From JAAYLC01 sp035654795 (GTDB lineage: Bacteria > Bacteroidota > Bacteroidia > Flavobacteriales > Flavobacteriaceae), in contig DASRWC010000081.1 in NCBI GenBank assembly GCA_035654795.1, positions 1 to 31,878 on the forward strand: DNA of 31,878 nucleotides, in the 5' to 3' direction. The notes under the pieces are model-generated. The model saw nothing but the letters and a program-made list of their open reading frames with translations. It was not told the DNA's origin and did no database searches. This document shows positions 1 through 8,794 of this stretch, one piece after another. The stretch's first letter is position 1, and every line of letters starts with the position of its first letter. The position numbers and the translations under genes are program-made.

Positions 1-822
1 CTTGAACATATAGATAAAGTTATTGATATAAACCAATCTCCTATTGGTAGGACACCACGTAGCAATCCCGCCACATACACGGGTGTGTTTTCTGAAATTC
101 GGAATTTATTTGCAATGACTCCCGAGGCCATGATCCGCGGATACAAACCCGGGCGTTTCAGTTTTAATGTTGCCGGCGGTCGGTGTGAAACTTGTAAGGG
201 TGCGGGCGTTCGGGTGATAGAAATGAATTTTCTTCCGGATGTATATGTGGAATGTGAAACTTGTCAAGGAAAACGATTTAATCGAGAAACCCTGGAAGTC
301 CGATATAAAGGAAAATCCATATATGATGTTCTTGCAATGACCATCAATGAGGCTACAGAGTTTTTTGAAAACATTCCTAAAATCTACCGGAAAATTAAAA
401 CTATTCAAGATGTAGGATTGGGATATATCACTCTTGGTCAACAATCCACAACACTTTCAGGAGGAGAAGCACAGCGCATTAAACTTGCCACAGAGCTCTC
501 CAAACGGGACACAGGAAACACGTTCTACATTCTCGATGAACCTACCACCGGATTGCATTTTGAAGACATCAGGGTCTTGATGATGGTCTTGAATAAGTTA
601 GTGGACAAAGGAAATACCGTAGTCATTATTGAACATAATCTGGATGTCATAAAAATGACCGATTATATCATAGACATCGGTCCTGAAGGAGGTAAGGAGG
701 GTGGAAAAGTCATTGCAACCGGAACTCCCGAAGAGATTGCCGCACATAAAAAGAGTATAACAGGCCGATTTCTTAAAAAAGAATTAAATTCGTCAGTTCG
801 TTTGGCAAACAAAGCGAACTAA
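1..822 (+). CDS. uvrA: UvrA excinuclease ABC subunit A, 3' part (5' end outside window)
   Basis: This is the C-terminal part of the damage-recognition ATPase of nucleotide excision repair, which acts with UvrB and UvrC in the cytoplasm. The reading frame is open from base 1 with no start, so the gene is cut by the window edge and about 273 residues are visible. It begins in the typical QSPIGRTPRSNPATYTG stretch. A zinc-finger pair CETC and CETC follows, about 20 residues apart, then the ABC signature LSGGEAQRIKLATEL and the Walker B region YILDEPTTGLH. The order and spacing match the second ABC module of UvrA. An internal GTG at 85 is not the true start. The LOG-family gene follows 24 bp downstream on the same strand. 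Confidence 0.97.
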   Translation, partial: LEHIDKVIDINQSPIGRTPRSNPATYTGVFSEIRNLFAMTPEAMIRGYKPGRFSFNVAGGRCETCKGAGVRVIEMNFLPDVYVECETCQGKRFNRETLEVRYKGKSIYDVLAMTINEATEFFENIPKIYRKIKTIQDVGLGYITLGQQSTTLSGGEAQRIKLATELSKRDTGNTFYILDEPTTGLHFEDIRVLMMVLNKLVDKGNTVVIIEHNLDVIKMTDYIIDIGPEGGKEGGKVIATGTPEEIAAHKKSITGRFLKKELNSSVRLANKAN

Positions 823-846
823 GAACTTTTTAGCATTAAACAAATT

Positions 847-1539
847 ATGGTAAAAAATGAGCAGATGCCCAAAAATTGGAGTGCAGTTAAATCCAATGAT
901 TCGTGGGCTATTTTTAAAATTATGGGTGAGTTTGTTCATGGATATGAAAAAATGAGCAAAATTGGTCCTTGCGTTTCTATTTTCGGATCAGCGCGTACCA
1001 AACCCGATCATCATTATTATAAACTTGCAGAAGAAATTGCAAAAAAAATCACAGAAAACGGTTACGGCGTAATTACAGGCGGAGGTCCCGGAATTATGGA
1101 GGCGGGAAATAAAGGAGCGCATCTGGCAGGAGGGACTTCAGTGGGATTAAACATCTCCCTACCCTTTGAGCAGCACGACAATCCTTATATCGACAGCGAT
1201 AAAAGTATTGATTTCGATTACTTTTTTGTTCGGAAAGTGATGTTTGTAAAATACTCACAGGGATTTGTTGTAATGCCCGGTGGATTTGGAACGTTGGATG
1301 AATTTTTTGAAGCTTTGACTTTGATCCAGACCAATAAAATTGACAAATTCCCGCTCATTCTTGTTGGCACCAAATTTTGGGGAGGTCTATGGGAATGGGT
1401 AACTTCTACCCTGCTCCACGCAAACAACAATATTTGTGCTGAAGATTTGGACCTCGTTCATATTGTGGACTCTGCCGATGAAGTCATTCACATTCTAAAC
1501 GAATTCTATAACGAATACAAACTCAGCCCGAACTTCTAA
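847..1539 (+). CDS. LOG family protein (TIGR00730-type Rossmann fold)
   Basis: A 230-residue protein of the LOG / 'lysine decarboxylase-like' family. Characterised members hydrolyse nucleoside 5'-monophosphates such as cytokinin riboside monophosphates, releasing the free base. The two diagnostic motifs are present: GGGPGIMEAGNKGA from about residue 78, and PGGFGTLDE at residues 144-152, which carries the catalytic and phosphate-binding residues. An N-terminal extension of about 40 residues precedes the Rossmann core. There is no signal peptide, so it should be cytoplasmic. It lies 24 bp after uvrA and 10 bp before the next gene, so co-transcription is plausible. The family assignment is secure; the physiological substrate cannot be read from sequence. 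Confidence 0.9.
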   Translation: MVKNEQMPKNWSAVKSNDSWAIFKIMGEFVHGYEKMSKIGPCVSIFGSARTKPDHHYYKLAEEIAKKITENGYGVITGGGPGIMEAGNKGAHLAGGTSVGLNISLPFEQHDNPYIDSDKSIDFDYFFVRKVMFVKYSQGFVVMPGGFGTLDEFFEALTLIQTNKIDKFPLILVGTKFWGGLWEWVTSTLLHANNNICAEDLDLVHIVDSADEVIHILNEFYNEYKLSPNF

Positions 1540-1549
1540 ACTTTACATT

Positions 1550-2794
1550 TTGAGAAAAACATTTATACTTTCTTTTTTCCTATTATTTACCATCAACATT
1601 TTCGCCCAGGACGTGGTGCGGACGATGTTTTACAACCTATGGGATTTTCCATCTGCACGCATTCAAAATCGGGAAGTGATTTTAAAGAGAATTGTAGATC
1701 AAATAGATCCGGATATTTTAATGGTAAGCGAATTGGAATCTGAGGCAGGTGCCGAACTTATTCTAAATTCCTTAAACAGTACCGGAAACTCCTATGCAAT
1801 GGCTCCCTTCATTCCAAGTGCTTCCGGAGATTTTGATCACCAGCAACTGATTTATTTCAAAAGAAAAAAGTTTAATCTGGAATATTCAGAAGCGATTCCC
1901 ACAGCCGTGAGAGATATCAATTATTATGATCTAAAGATGAACACAGCTGATGCCGCCACAGATCCTATACATCTTCACGTTTTTGTGACGCATCTGAAAT
2001 CCAGTCAAGGTCCGGCCAACCGACAAGCAAGATTGGAAATGGTAGAGGCGTTTATAGCCAAAACTGAAACCTTAGATCCTACATCATTCGTATTATTTTC
2101 AGGAGACTTTAATTTGTATAATTTTTCAGAACCGGCATATCAAAGAATGATAGATCCTACAAATAATATCCCGCTGGAAGACCCCGCACAACGAGAAGGA
2201 AATTGGCACGAAAACAGAAACTTTATGGATGTGCATACCCAGAGCACCAGAATAAGTTCTACCGGATTTGGTGGCGGCGCAGGAGCAGGAATGGATGATA
2301 GATTTGATTTCATTATGATGTCTTCTAACATCAGAACCAATGAAAAATTAAAATATGTTCCCAACAGCTACTTGTCTTTTGGAAACAACGGAAATTGCTA
2401 CAAAAAAAGTATCAACGATCCCGAGTGTGACGGATTCTACAACCAAGAAACCAGAGATGACTTGTACTGGATGAGCGATCACCTACCGGTAGTTATGGAA
2501 ATGACAACGAATAAAACGATTTTAAACACAGAAAATTTCACTTTTGAGTCGGCTCAGCCATTTAAGTTACGTTCTTCTCTTGTGAGAGAAAATTTGCAAA
2601 TTTCTGTCAACATGAATTTCAGTCAAACATTGAGATTTACGATCTACAATGTGTTAGGACAAAAAATATTGGAAAGCTCTACCCATAAAATAGATGAAAT
2701 TGCCATTGATGTCTCGTCTTTATCCAACGGCATCTATTACATAAAATCCAACATTCCTAATACCCCTACTTTAAAATTTCTTAAATCCTCTTGA
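1550..2794 (+). CDS. Secreted endonuclease/exonuclease/phosphatase-family protein with T9SS sorting domain
   Basis: A 414-residue putative secreted nuclease or phosphodiesterase. It starts at TTG (1550), which gives a clean signal peptide RKTFILSFFLLFTINIFAQ. The body is an EEP-fold domain: an early E-L-E-S-E segment, GDFN at residues 185-188, and the C-terminal S309-D310-H311 containing the catalytic histidine. Residues of about 345-414 form a type A T9SS C-terminal sorting domain (IYNVLGQKI ... LSNGIYYIK ... FLKSS). This predicts export across the outer membrane and possible surface attachment. Its TGA stop overlaps the TTG start of the next gene as TTGA, suggesting translational coupling. 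Whether the substrate is DNA, RNA or a phosphoester is not determined. Confidence 0.88.
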   Translation: MRKTFILSFFLLFTINIFAQDVVRTMFYNLWDFPSARIQNREVILKRIVDQIDPDILMVSELESEAGAELILNSLNSTGNSYAMAPFIPSASGDFDHQQLIYFKRKKFNLEYSEAIPTAVRDINYYDLKMNTADAATDPIHLHVFVTHLKSSQGPANRQARLEMVEAFIAKTETLDPTSFVLFSGDFNLYNFSEPAYQRMIDPTNNIPLEDPAQREGNWHENRNFMDVHTQSTRISSTGFGGGAGAGMDDRFDFIMMSSNIRTNEKLKYVPNSYLSFGNNGNCYKKSINDPECDGFYNQETRDDLYWMSDHLPVVMEMTTNKTILNTENFTFESAQPFKLRSSLVRENLQISVNMNFSQTLRFTIYNVLGQKILESSTHKIDEIAIDVSSLSNGIYYIKSNIPNTPTLKFLKSS

Positions 2795-5601
2795 TCGGAA
2801 AACGGGTTTTAAATATCCTCCTCCTCTTTCTCGTCTGGAATGTTTCGGCACAACAAAAAATTAATGTTGAAGCAAACCTGGATGCGAAAGAGGATTTTGT
2901 TTTCATCCGCCAAGAAATCGTGTTTCACAACACTTCTGATGAATCTTTAAAAGAGATCTTCCTTTTTGATTGGAACAATAGTTTTTCTTCCAAAACTACT
3001 CCTCTCGCAAAGAGATTTGCAGAGAATTTTAGCAGTGGTTTCCATTTTGAAAAAGATGATGATCGCGGTAGGACAGATATTCATACCATAGTTTCAGAAA
3101 ATAATGAACTAACTTGGGATCGCCCTGATGCCGCCGATATTATTCGAGTAGTCCTGCCCCAAGACCTGCTACCTAATCAAGAAATTTCGCTCTTTCTTAA
3201 TTATACTATCAAAATTCCCGATGCAAAATTCACTCGATTCGGTGTTACGAAAAACAAAGATTACTATTTAAAACACTGGCTCATACTGCCGGCGGTATTT
3301 GACGGAAAATGGAAGGTGTTCTCAAATAAAAATATTGATGATCCGTTCATACTTCCTTCTGAGTTTGATGTTCGTTTTACCATTCCTGAAGAATATAGGT
3401 TAACCTCCGATTTAAATATTTCTAATAAGACTACCTCAGGAACTTCCGTAACCTATTATTTGCAAGGGAAAAAAAGAAGCGATCTCACTCTTTATATCGA
3501 AAAAGAAAACACCTTCCAGTCGTTCAAAAGTAACAGAATCACATTTAGCACTAATTTAAACAATCCTCGTCTCTCCGGTCCATTAAGAGGTATTTTTATA
3601 GAGCGGATTTTGCAGTTTTTAGAGGAAAAATTGGGTCCCTATCCTTTTGAGAAGATGGTTGTGAGCGATCAAGAGTATCGCAGGCAACCTGTTTATGGAC
3701 TAAACCTCTTGCCAAGTTTCATTAGCCCTTTTCCCGATGGGTTTGAATACGATTTAGAGCAGCTGAAATCCATTACCAAACAATACCTTCAAAATTCTCT
3801 TATTCTGGATCCCAGGAAAGATTATTGGCTCCGGGATGCTCTTCAGATTTATCTGATGATGCTATATGTAGAAACTTATTATCCCGATACTAAACTGGCC
3901 GGAAGTTTGAGTGAGTGGTGGTTACTGCAATGGTCTCATGCGTCCACTCTTGATTTTAATGATCAATATGAATTTCTTTATATGAATATGGCGCGAAATA
4001 ATCTGCAACAGCCTTTAATTACGGAAAGAGATTCGCTTCTAAAATTTAATCTAAATATCGCCAATGCCTATTTCGGAGCACTGGGTTTCAACTACTTGGC
4101 GGAATATATAGGAAGAGAATCCTTAGAAAGCGCCATTAAAAACTTTTTTGAAGAGAATAAACTTCAACTGACCAATCCCTCTGAGCTGGAAGACAGGGTA
4201 AAATCCATAGCTTTGAAAGAATCCGAATGGTTCTTTCGTGATTATGCACATTTAAAAAAACCGATTGATTTTGAGATAAAGCAAGTCAAGGAAAAAGGAG
4301 ATTCACTCCATCTGACCCTCATAAATCGTTATGGTCAAAAACTTCCGGTCTCGGTATTTGGTCTGAATGGAAGAAATGTGGTTTCCAAAACTTGGACACA
4401 GCCCTTTGACAGCATTACCACAATTACAATTCCCTCAGAGAACGTCACTCGTGTGGCCTTAAATTATAATGGAACCGTCCCCGAAATTAACAAGCGAAAT
4501 AATTTTCGGCGTGTCAAAACCTTCCTAAATAAACCTTTTCAGCCACGACTCTTCCGCGATATAGAAGATCCTAAATACAATCAGCTCTTTTTCATTCCTG
4601 TTTTTGAATATAATCTCTATGACGGTCTTTCTCTTGGAGTAGATATCCATAACAAAAACCTGTTGCCCAAGAATCTGGAATATTCCATTCATCCTTTTTA
4701 TGGTTTACGTTCAAAAACTATGGTTGGAGGTGGAAATATCATTTATAATCATTTCCCTGATGAAGGCAAACTTTTTTCAGTGCGCTATGGCTTTTCAGGT
4801 AAATACTTTTCATACAATTATGATCTGTTCTACAAACGCTTCTCTCCTTTTATGACACTCACTTTCAGACCTTCAGATCTGAGACAGAATGAAAGGCAGT
4901 ATATTTCCTTAAGAACGGTAAATGTGCATCGGGATCGAAGCGAAAATGTGGAAGTCCGCTACCCAAACTATGATGTCTTCAATTTCCAGTATGTTTATTC
5001 CGATCAAAACCTCATAGATTATTGGCGTACTGCTGTGGATTATCAAATTTCCTCCCGTTTCAGCAAACTTTCGTTTCAACTTGAGTATCGAAAGCTTTTT
5101 CTGAATAACAGACAATTGAATCTTAGATTTTTTGGCGGTGTGTTTCTTTTTAATGATACGCGACGCGGCGATAACTTCTTCAGCTTTGCTCTGGATAGAC
5201 CAAGTGACTATATGTTTGATTATAAGTATTATGGTAGAAGTGAAACCGAAGGACTTTTTAGTCAACAATTGATCATTGCTGAAGGAGGATTTAAATCAAA
5301 ATTAGAACCGGCTTTCGCCAATAGTTGGATGACCACCGTTAATGCGAGCACCAATATATGGAGATGGGTTTTTCTTTATGGTGATGCAGGCTTGGTTCAT
5401 AACCGAAACCACTCAACACAGGCTGTTTTTGATTCCGGCATCAGGCTGAGTCTGGTGGCAGATTATTTTGAACTTTATTTCCCCCTATATTCTTCTCTTG
5501 GTTTTGAACCATCGCTGCCGAATTATGAACAGCAAATTCGTTTTATAATAACTCTAAGTCCCGAAACGCTCTTCAAATTATTTACCCGTCGTTGGTATTA
5601 A
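2791..5601 (+). CDS. Gluzincin (M1)-like protein lacking zinc ligands, fused to predicted outer-membrane beta-barrel
   Basis: A 936-residue envelope protein starting at TTG (overlapping the previous stop), with signal peptide LNILLLFLVWNVSAQ. Residues of about 25-500 resemble the N-terminal beta domain and catalytic fold of M1 aminopeptidases. Where HExxH-x18-E is expected, the sequence reads K326-S-I-T-K330, and the residue after exactly 18 intervening positions is D349 (in YWLRDALQIY). Every zinc ligand and the catalytic glutamate are therefore replaced. From about residue 597 to the C-terminus, alternating aromatic and polar strands (for example YSIHPFYGLRS, LYGDAGLVH) look like an outer-membrane beta-barrel of the BamA/surface-antigen kind. 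I infer a non-catalytic peptide-binding or structural role. The barrel is a pattern-based call. Confidence 0.75.
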   Translation: MIGKRVLNILLLFLVWNVSAQQKINVEANLDAKEDFVFIRQEIVFHNTSDESLKEIFLFDWNNSFSSKTTPLAKRFAENFSSGFHFEKDDDRGRTDIHTIVSENNELTWDRPDAADIIRVVLPQDLLPNQEISLFLNYTIKIPDAKFTRFGVTKNKDYYLKHWLILPAVFDGKWKVFSNKNIDDPFILPSEFDVRFTIPEEYRLTSDLNISNKTTSGTSVTYYLQGKKRSDLTLYIEKENTFQSFKSNRITFSTNLNNPRLSGPLRGIFIERILQFLEEKLGPYPFEKMVVSDQEYRRQPVYGLNLLPSFISPFPDGFEYDLEQLKSITKQYLQNSLILDPRKDYWLRDALQIYLMMLYVETYYPDTKLAGSLSEWWLLQWSHASTLDFNDQYEFLYMNMARNNLQQPLITERDSLLKFNLNIANAYFGALGFNYLAEYIGRESLESAIKNFFEENKLQLTNPSELEDRVKSIALKESEWFFRDYAHLKKPIDFEIKQVKEKGDSLHLTLINRYGQKLPVSVFGLNGRNVVSKTWTQPFDSITTITIPSENVTRVALNYNGTVPEINKRNNFRRVKTFLNKPFQPRLFRDIEDPKYNQLFFIPVFEYNLYDGLSLGVDIHNKNLLPKNLEYSIHPFYGLRSKTMVGGGNIIYNHFPDEGKLFSVRYGFSGKYFSYNYDLFYKRFSPFMTLTFRPSDLRQNERQYISLRTVNVHRDRSENVEVRYPNYDVFNFQYVYSDQNLIDYWRTAVDYQISSRFSKLSFQLEYRKLFLNNRQLNLRFFGGVFLFNDTRRGDNFFSFALDRPSDYMFDYKYYGRSETEGLFSQQLIIAEGGFKSKLEPAFANSWMTTVNASTNIWRWVFLYGDAGLVHNRNHSTQAVFDSGIRLSLVADYFELYFPLYSSLGFEPSLPNYEQQIRFIITLSPETLFKLFTRRWY

Positions 5602-5688
5602 CAATTTGGGGGGAATGTCATCACATTTGAAGAGCAAATTCAATATATTGCGCAAACAAATTAATGTGCAAAAAACACCTGTTTTAAT

Positions 5689-5696
5689 TATTTTTG
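5689..5696 (+). promoter_or_regulatory. Bacteroidota minus-7 element TATTTTTG for the E1 gene
   Basis: TATTTTTG matches the Bacteroidota TAnnTTTG consensus exactly and lies 22 bp before the ATG at 5719. No clear minus-33 TTG was seen at the expected distance. The assignment rests on the motif and its position. Confidence 0.55.
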
Positions 5697-5718
5697 CAAA
5701 TATTCAAATTCGATACTA

Positions 5719-8133
5719 ATGCAGACAAACGAAAAGACTACACAGGAAATTTCTTTTGAAGATTTTAAAGAAACTGTTTTACAAGATTACAAAATAGCCG
5801 TTACAAGTCGGGAATGTAGTCTTTTAGGCCGCCGTGAAGTATTGACCGGAAAAGCAAAATTTGGAATATTCGGAGATGGAAAAGAAGTTCCTCAACTAGC
5901 TTGGGCAAAGGCTTTCAAAAATGGAGACTGGCGCAGCGGATATTATCGGGATCAGACATTCATGATGGCTATTGGCCAACTTACCATTGAGCAGTTTTTT
6001 GCCGGTTTGTATGCACATACGGATATTACTGCCGACCCTATGAGCGCCGGAAGGCAGATGGGTGGACATTTTGCCACGCACACTTTGAATGACGACGGAA
6101 GCTGGAAGAACCTCACTCAGCTCAAAAACAGTAGCTCAGATATCTCCCCTACTGCCGGACAAATGCCTCGATTGTTAGGACTGGCACAGGCCTCAAAAAT
6201 TTTCAGAAATGTTAAAGGAATCCACAATAAGACCAATTTTTCGATAAACGGAAATGAAGTTGCATGGGGAACAATTGGAAATGCAAGTACAAGCGAAGGA
6301 TTATTCTGGGAAACTATTAATGCTGCCGGAGTTCTCCAAGTACCCATGGTGATCAGCGTATGGGATGATGAATACGGTATCTCCGTTCATGCCAGACACC
6401 AGACTACGAAAGAAAATATTTCGGAAATCCTTAAAGGGTTCCAACGAACAGATACAGAAAAAGGTTATGAAATCATAAAAGTCAATGGATGGGATTATCC
6501 CGAATTAATTGATGCCTATGAAAGAGCATCTGTTATTGCGCGAGAAGAACATGTGCCTGTTCTTATTCATGTGGTCGAATTGACACAGCCTCAGGGTCAC
6601 AGCACCAGCGGATCTCACGAAAGATATAAAAGTCCCGAGCGTTTAGATTGGGAACGCGAATACGATTGTAATCTGAAAATGAGAGCTTGGATGATCAGCG
6701 CCAATATTGCCACTGATGAAGAACTCACGGCACTAGAATCAGACATCAAGAAACAAGTGCGTGAAGGAAAAACAGCTGCGTGGAATGCTTTCCTTGCCCC
6801 TCAAAAAAAAGAACGTGACGAAGTTTTGGTTCTTTTATCAAATCTGGCAGAGAGCAGTGGCAATAGGAATTTTATCGATCAAATCAGAACTTCTCTTGCT
6901 GCTGAAAAAGAACCCATTCGGAAAGAAATACTCTCAGCGGCAAGAAAAGCTTTGCGATTTGTAATAAAGGAAGACTCATCAGAGAAAAGACAACTTCAAG
7001 ATTGGATCCGAAATTATTTCGAAATCATTCAACCCAAATACAGTGCGCATCTTTATTCCGAAGCCAAAGAAAATGCAACTTCAATAAAAGAAGTGCCCCC
7101 CACTTATGATGCCAATGCCGAAGAAGTGGATGGCCGTGTAGTGCTGAGAGATAATTTTGATGCCATACTTGAAAATCATCCGGATGTACTCATTTTTGGA
7201 GAAGATTCGGGAAATATTGGCGATGTGAATCAAGGACTCGAAGGCCTGCAGCAGAAATACGGAGAACTTCGTGTAGCTGATGCCGGAATTCGTGAAGCAA
7301 CTATTCTCGGTCAAGGAATCGGGATGTCTATGCGGGGTCTCAGACCAATTGCAGAAATTCAGTATCTGGATTATATTTTATACGCGCTTCAAATTATGAG
7401 CGACGATCTGGTGACAGTGAGATACCGCACCAGCGGAAAACAAAAAGCACCACTGATTGTTCGAACACGCGGACACCGATTGGAAGGAATCTGGCACAGT
7501 GGATCTCAAATGGGCGGATTAATTCATTTATTGCGCGGAATGTACATTTTGGTGCCCAGAAATATGACCAAAGCAGCAGGATTTTATAATACGCTTCTGG
7601 AAACCGATGAGCCCGGATTAATAATTGAATGTTTAAACGGATACCGTCTCAAAGAAAAAATGCCAAACAATTTGGGGCAACTCAGAACACCTATTGGGGT
7701 GATAGAAACTATAAAAGAGGGAACTGATATCACTCTGGTAAGTTACGGAAGCACATTGAGAATAGTGGAAGAAGCCGCCAAAGAGCTTATACAGGCAGAT
7801 ATTCATGCAGAAATCATTGATGTACAGAGTCTATTACCTCTGGACATAAATCATGAAATATTGGAAAGCGTGAAGAAGACAAACCGTCTTTTAGTTATTG
7901 ACGAAGACGTTCCCGGAGGGGCCTCAGCCTATATTCTAAATCATATTGTAGAAGTGCAGGGAGGTTATCAATATCTAGATAGCAAACCTCAGACCTTAAC
8001 CGCGAAAGAACATCGACCACCTTATGGAACTGACGGTGATTATTTTACAAAACCATCGGTTGAAGATGTCTATGAAAAGGTTTATAGCATAATGCACGAG
8101 ACCAATCCGGAGAAGTTTCCGAAATTGATATAA
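5719..8133 (+). CDS. Fused 2-oxoacid dehydrogenase E1 alpha/beta (thiamine diphosphate-dependent)
   Basis: An 804-residue fusion of the E1 alpha and beta subunits of a 2-oxoacid dehydrogenase complex, probably branched-chain or a related 2-oxoacid. E1 decarboxylates the 2-oxoacid with ThDP and passes the acyl group to lipoyl-E2. The alpha half (about 1-440) includes AGQMPRLLGLAQAS and the ThDP region G187-N-A-S-T-S-E-G followed by WDDEYGIS. The beta half (about 465-804) has FGEDSGNIGDVNQGLEGLQQ, GIREATILGQGIGMS and the transketolase C-terminal region with IDVQSLLPLD. The canonical GDG of the ThDP motif is GNA here. Such fusions are familiar in Bacteroidota. No E2 or E3 gene lies in the window, so substrate specificity is open. 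Confidence 0.9.
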   Translation: MQTNEKTTQEISFEDFKETVLQDYKIAVTSRECSLLGRREVLTGKAKFGIFGDGKEVPQLAWAKAFKNGDWRSGYYRDQTFMMAIGQLTIEQFFAGLYAHTDITADPMSAGRQMGGHFATHTLNDDGSWKNLTQLKNSSSDISPTAGQMPRLLGLAQASKIFRNVKGIHNKTNFSINGNEVAWGTIGNASTSEGLFWETINAAGVLQVPMVISVWDDEYGISVHARHQTTKENISEILKGFQRTDTEKGYEIIKVNGWDYPELIDAYERASVIAREEHVPVLIHVVELTQPQGHSTSGSHERYKSPERLDWEREYDCNLKMRAWMISANIATDEELTALESDIKKQVREGKTAAWNAFLAPQKKERDEVLVLLSNLAESSGNRNFIDQIRTSLAAEKEPIRKEILSAARKALRFVIKEDSSEKRQLQDWIRNYFEIIQPKYSAHLYSEAKENATSIKEVPPTYDANAEEVDGRVVLRDNFDAILENHPDVLIFGEDSGNIGDVNQGLEGLQQKYGELRVADAGIREATILGQGIGMSMRGLRPIAEIQYLDYILYALQIMSDDLVTVRYRTSGKQKAPLIVRTRGHRLEGIWHSGSQMGGLIHLLRGMYILVPRNMTKAAGFYNTLLETDEPGLIIECLNGYRLKEKMPNNLGQLRTPIGVIETIKEGTDITLVSYGSTLRIVEEAAKELIQADIHAEIIDVQSLLPLDINHEILESVKKTNRLLVIDEDVPGGASAYILNHIVEVQGGYQYLDSKPQTLTAKEHRPPYGTDGDYFTKPSVEDVYEKVYSIMHETNPEKFPKLI

Positions 8134-8179
8134 AGACTTCATTCACTTTCAGACAGAATCGCGATAATTAACTCTTTTC

Positions 8180-8228
8180 AAATTTAGAATCCCTTAAAGA
8201 AACGCATTCTTTAAGGGATTCTAAATTT
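8180..8228. terminator. Perfect 22-bp inverted repeat, probable bidirectional terminator
   Basis: The arms at 8180-8201 and 8207-8228 are perfectly complementary over 22 bp around a 5-nt loop (ACGCA). Each arm contains TTTAGAATCCCTTAAAG or its complement. It lies between the convergent E1 and guaD genes, so termination is the simplest reading. It lacks a clear run of T after the stem, and the stem is unusually long. Confidence 0.7.
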
Positions 8229-8261
8229 TATAGGAAGTAGAAGTTTCAGAAATTAAAATTT

Positions 8262-8279
8262 CACTTTTCAGGAAAAGTG
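8262..8279 (-). terminator. Short hairpin downstream of guaD
   Basis: CACTTTT and AAAAGTG form a 7-bp stem around CAGG. Read on the minus strand it is followed by an AAATTTTAATTTC stretch. It is placed to end the glyA-guaD transcript about 30 bp after the guaD stop. The AT-rich tail is not a pure T-run. Confidence 0.4.
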
Positions 8280-8307
8280 GCCCTTCAGCCTCAAACTCTT
8301 CACACTC

Positions 8308-8790
8308 TCAATATTCTGTTTTATCCTCTTTTTCTTCCCACAGGCGGAAAACTTTATTTCCTTCTTCTCGTTGTAAATTAATAAATCGAATTTTACGATC
8401 ATCCATAGCTGCATCCAGTTCTTCATAGATGAACTGGTCGTCAAACCCAATTTGTGCTGCGTCTTCTTTTGTACAGGCGTAATAAACAGCATCAGGTCTT
8501 GCCCAGTAGATGGCACCAAGGCACATAGGGCATGGTTCGCACGAGGTATAAATTACACATCCGTCAAGCTGAAAAGAATTCAGTTTTTTGCAAGCCTCTC
8601 GAATGGCTACCATTTCGGCGTGGGCTGTGGGATCATTGGTAGAAGTAACTTTATTATATCCTTCAGCAATAATTTGACCGTCTTTCACCACGATTGCTCC
8701 AAATGGACCTCCGGCATTGGCACCTAAACCTTGTTCTGAGAGCTCGATAGCGCGTTTGATAAACTTCTTGTCAGTTTCCGTAATCTTCAT
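8308..8790 (-). CDS. guaD: Guanine deaminase (cytidine deaminase superfamily)
   Basis: A 160-residue zinc-dependent deaminase. The zinc site and catalytic glutamate are visible as TAHAEMVAIR and SCEPCPMCLGAIYWA. The downstream segment AAQIGFDDQFIYEE and the aromatic C-terminus EDKTEY resemble the small bacterial guanine deaminase of the Bacillus GuaD type rather than the tRNA deaminase TadA. Guanine deaminase converts guanine to xanthine and ammonia in purine salvage or catabolism. The ATG lies only 4 bp beyond the glyA stop, so the two genes are probably co-transcribed. The alternative is another CDA-family nucleobase deaminase. Confidence 0.82.
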   Translation of the reverse strand: MKITETDKKFIKRAIELSEQGLGANAGGPFGAIVVKDGQIIAEGYNKVTSTNDPTAHAEMVAIREACKKLNSFQLDGCVIYTSCEPCPMCLGAIYWARPDAVYYACTKEDAAQIGFDDQFIYEELDAAMDDRKIRFINLQREEGNKVFRLWEEKEDKTEY

Positions 8791-8794
8791 TGGT

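Noticed and set aside
4909..5268. 119-codon minus-strand open frame in the beta-barrel region
   Set aside because: Antisense to an intact long gene, with low-complexity Lys/Ile composition and no recognisable domain or promoter.
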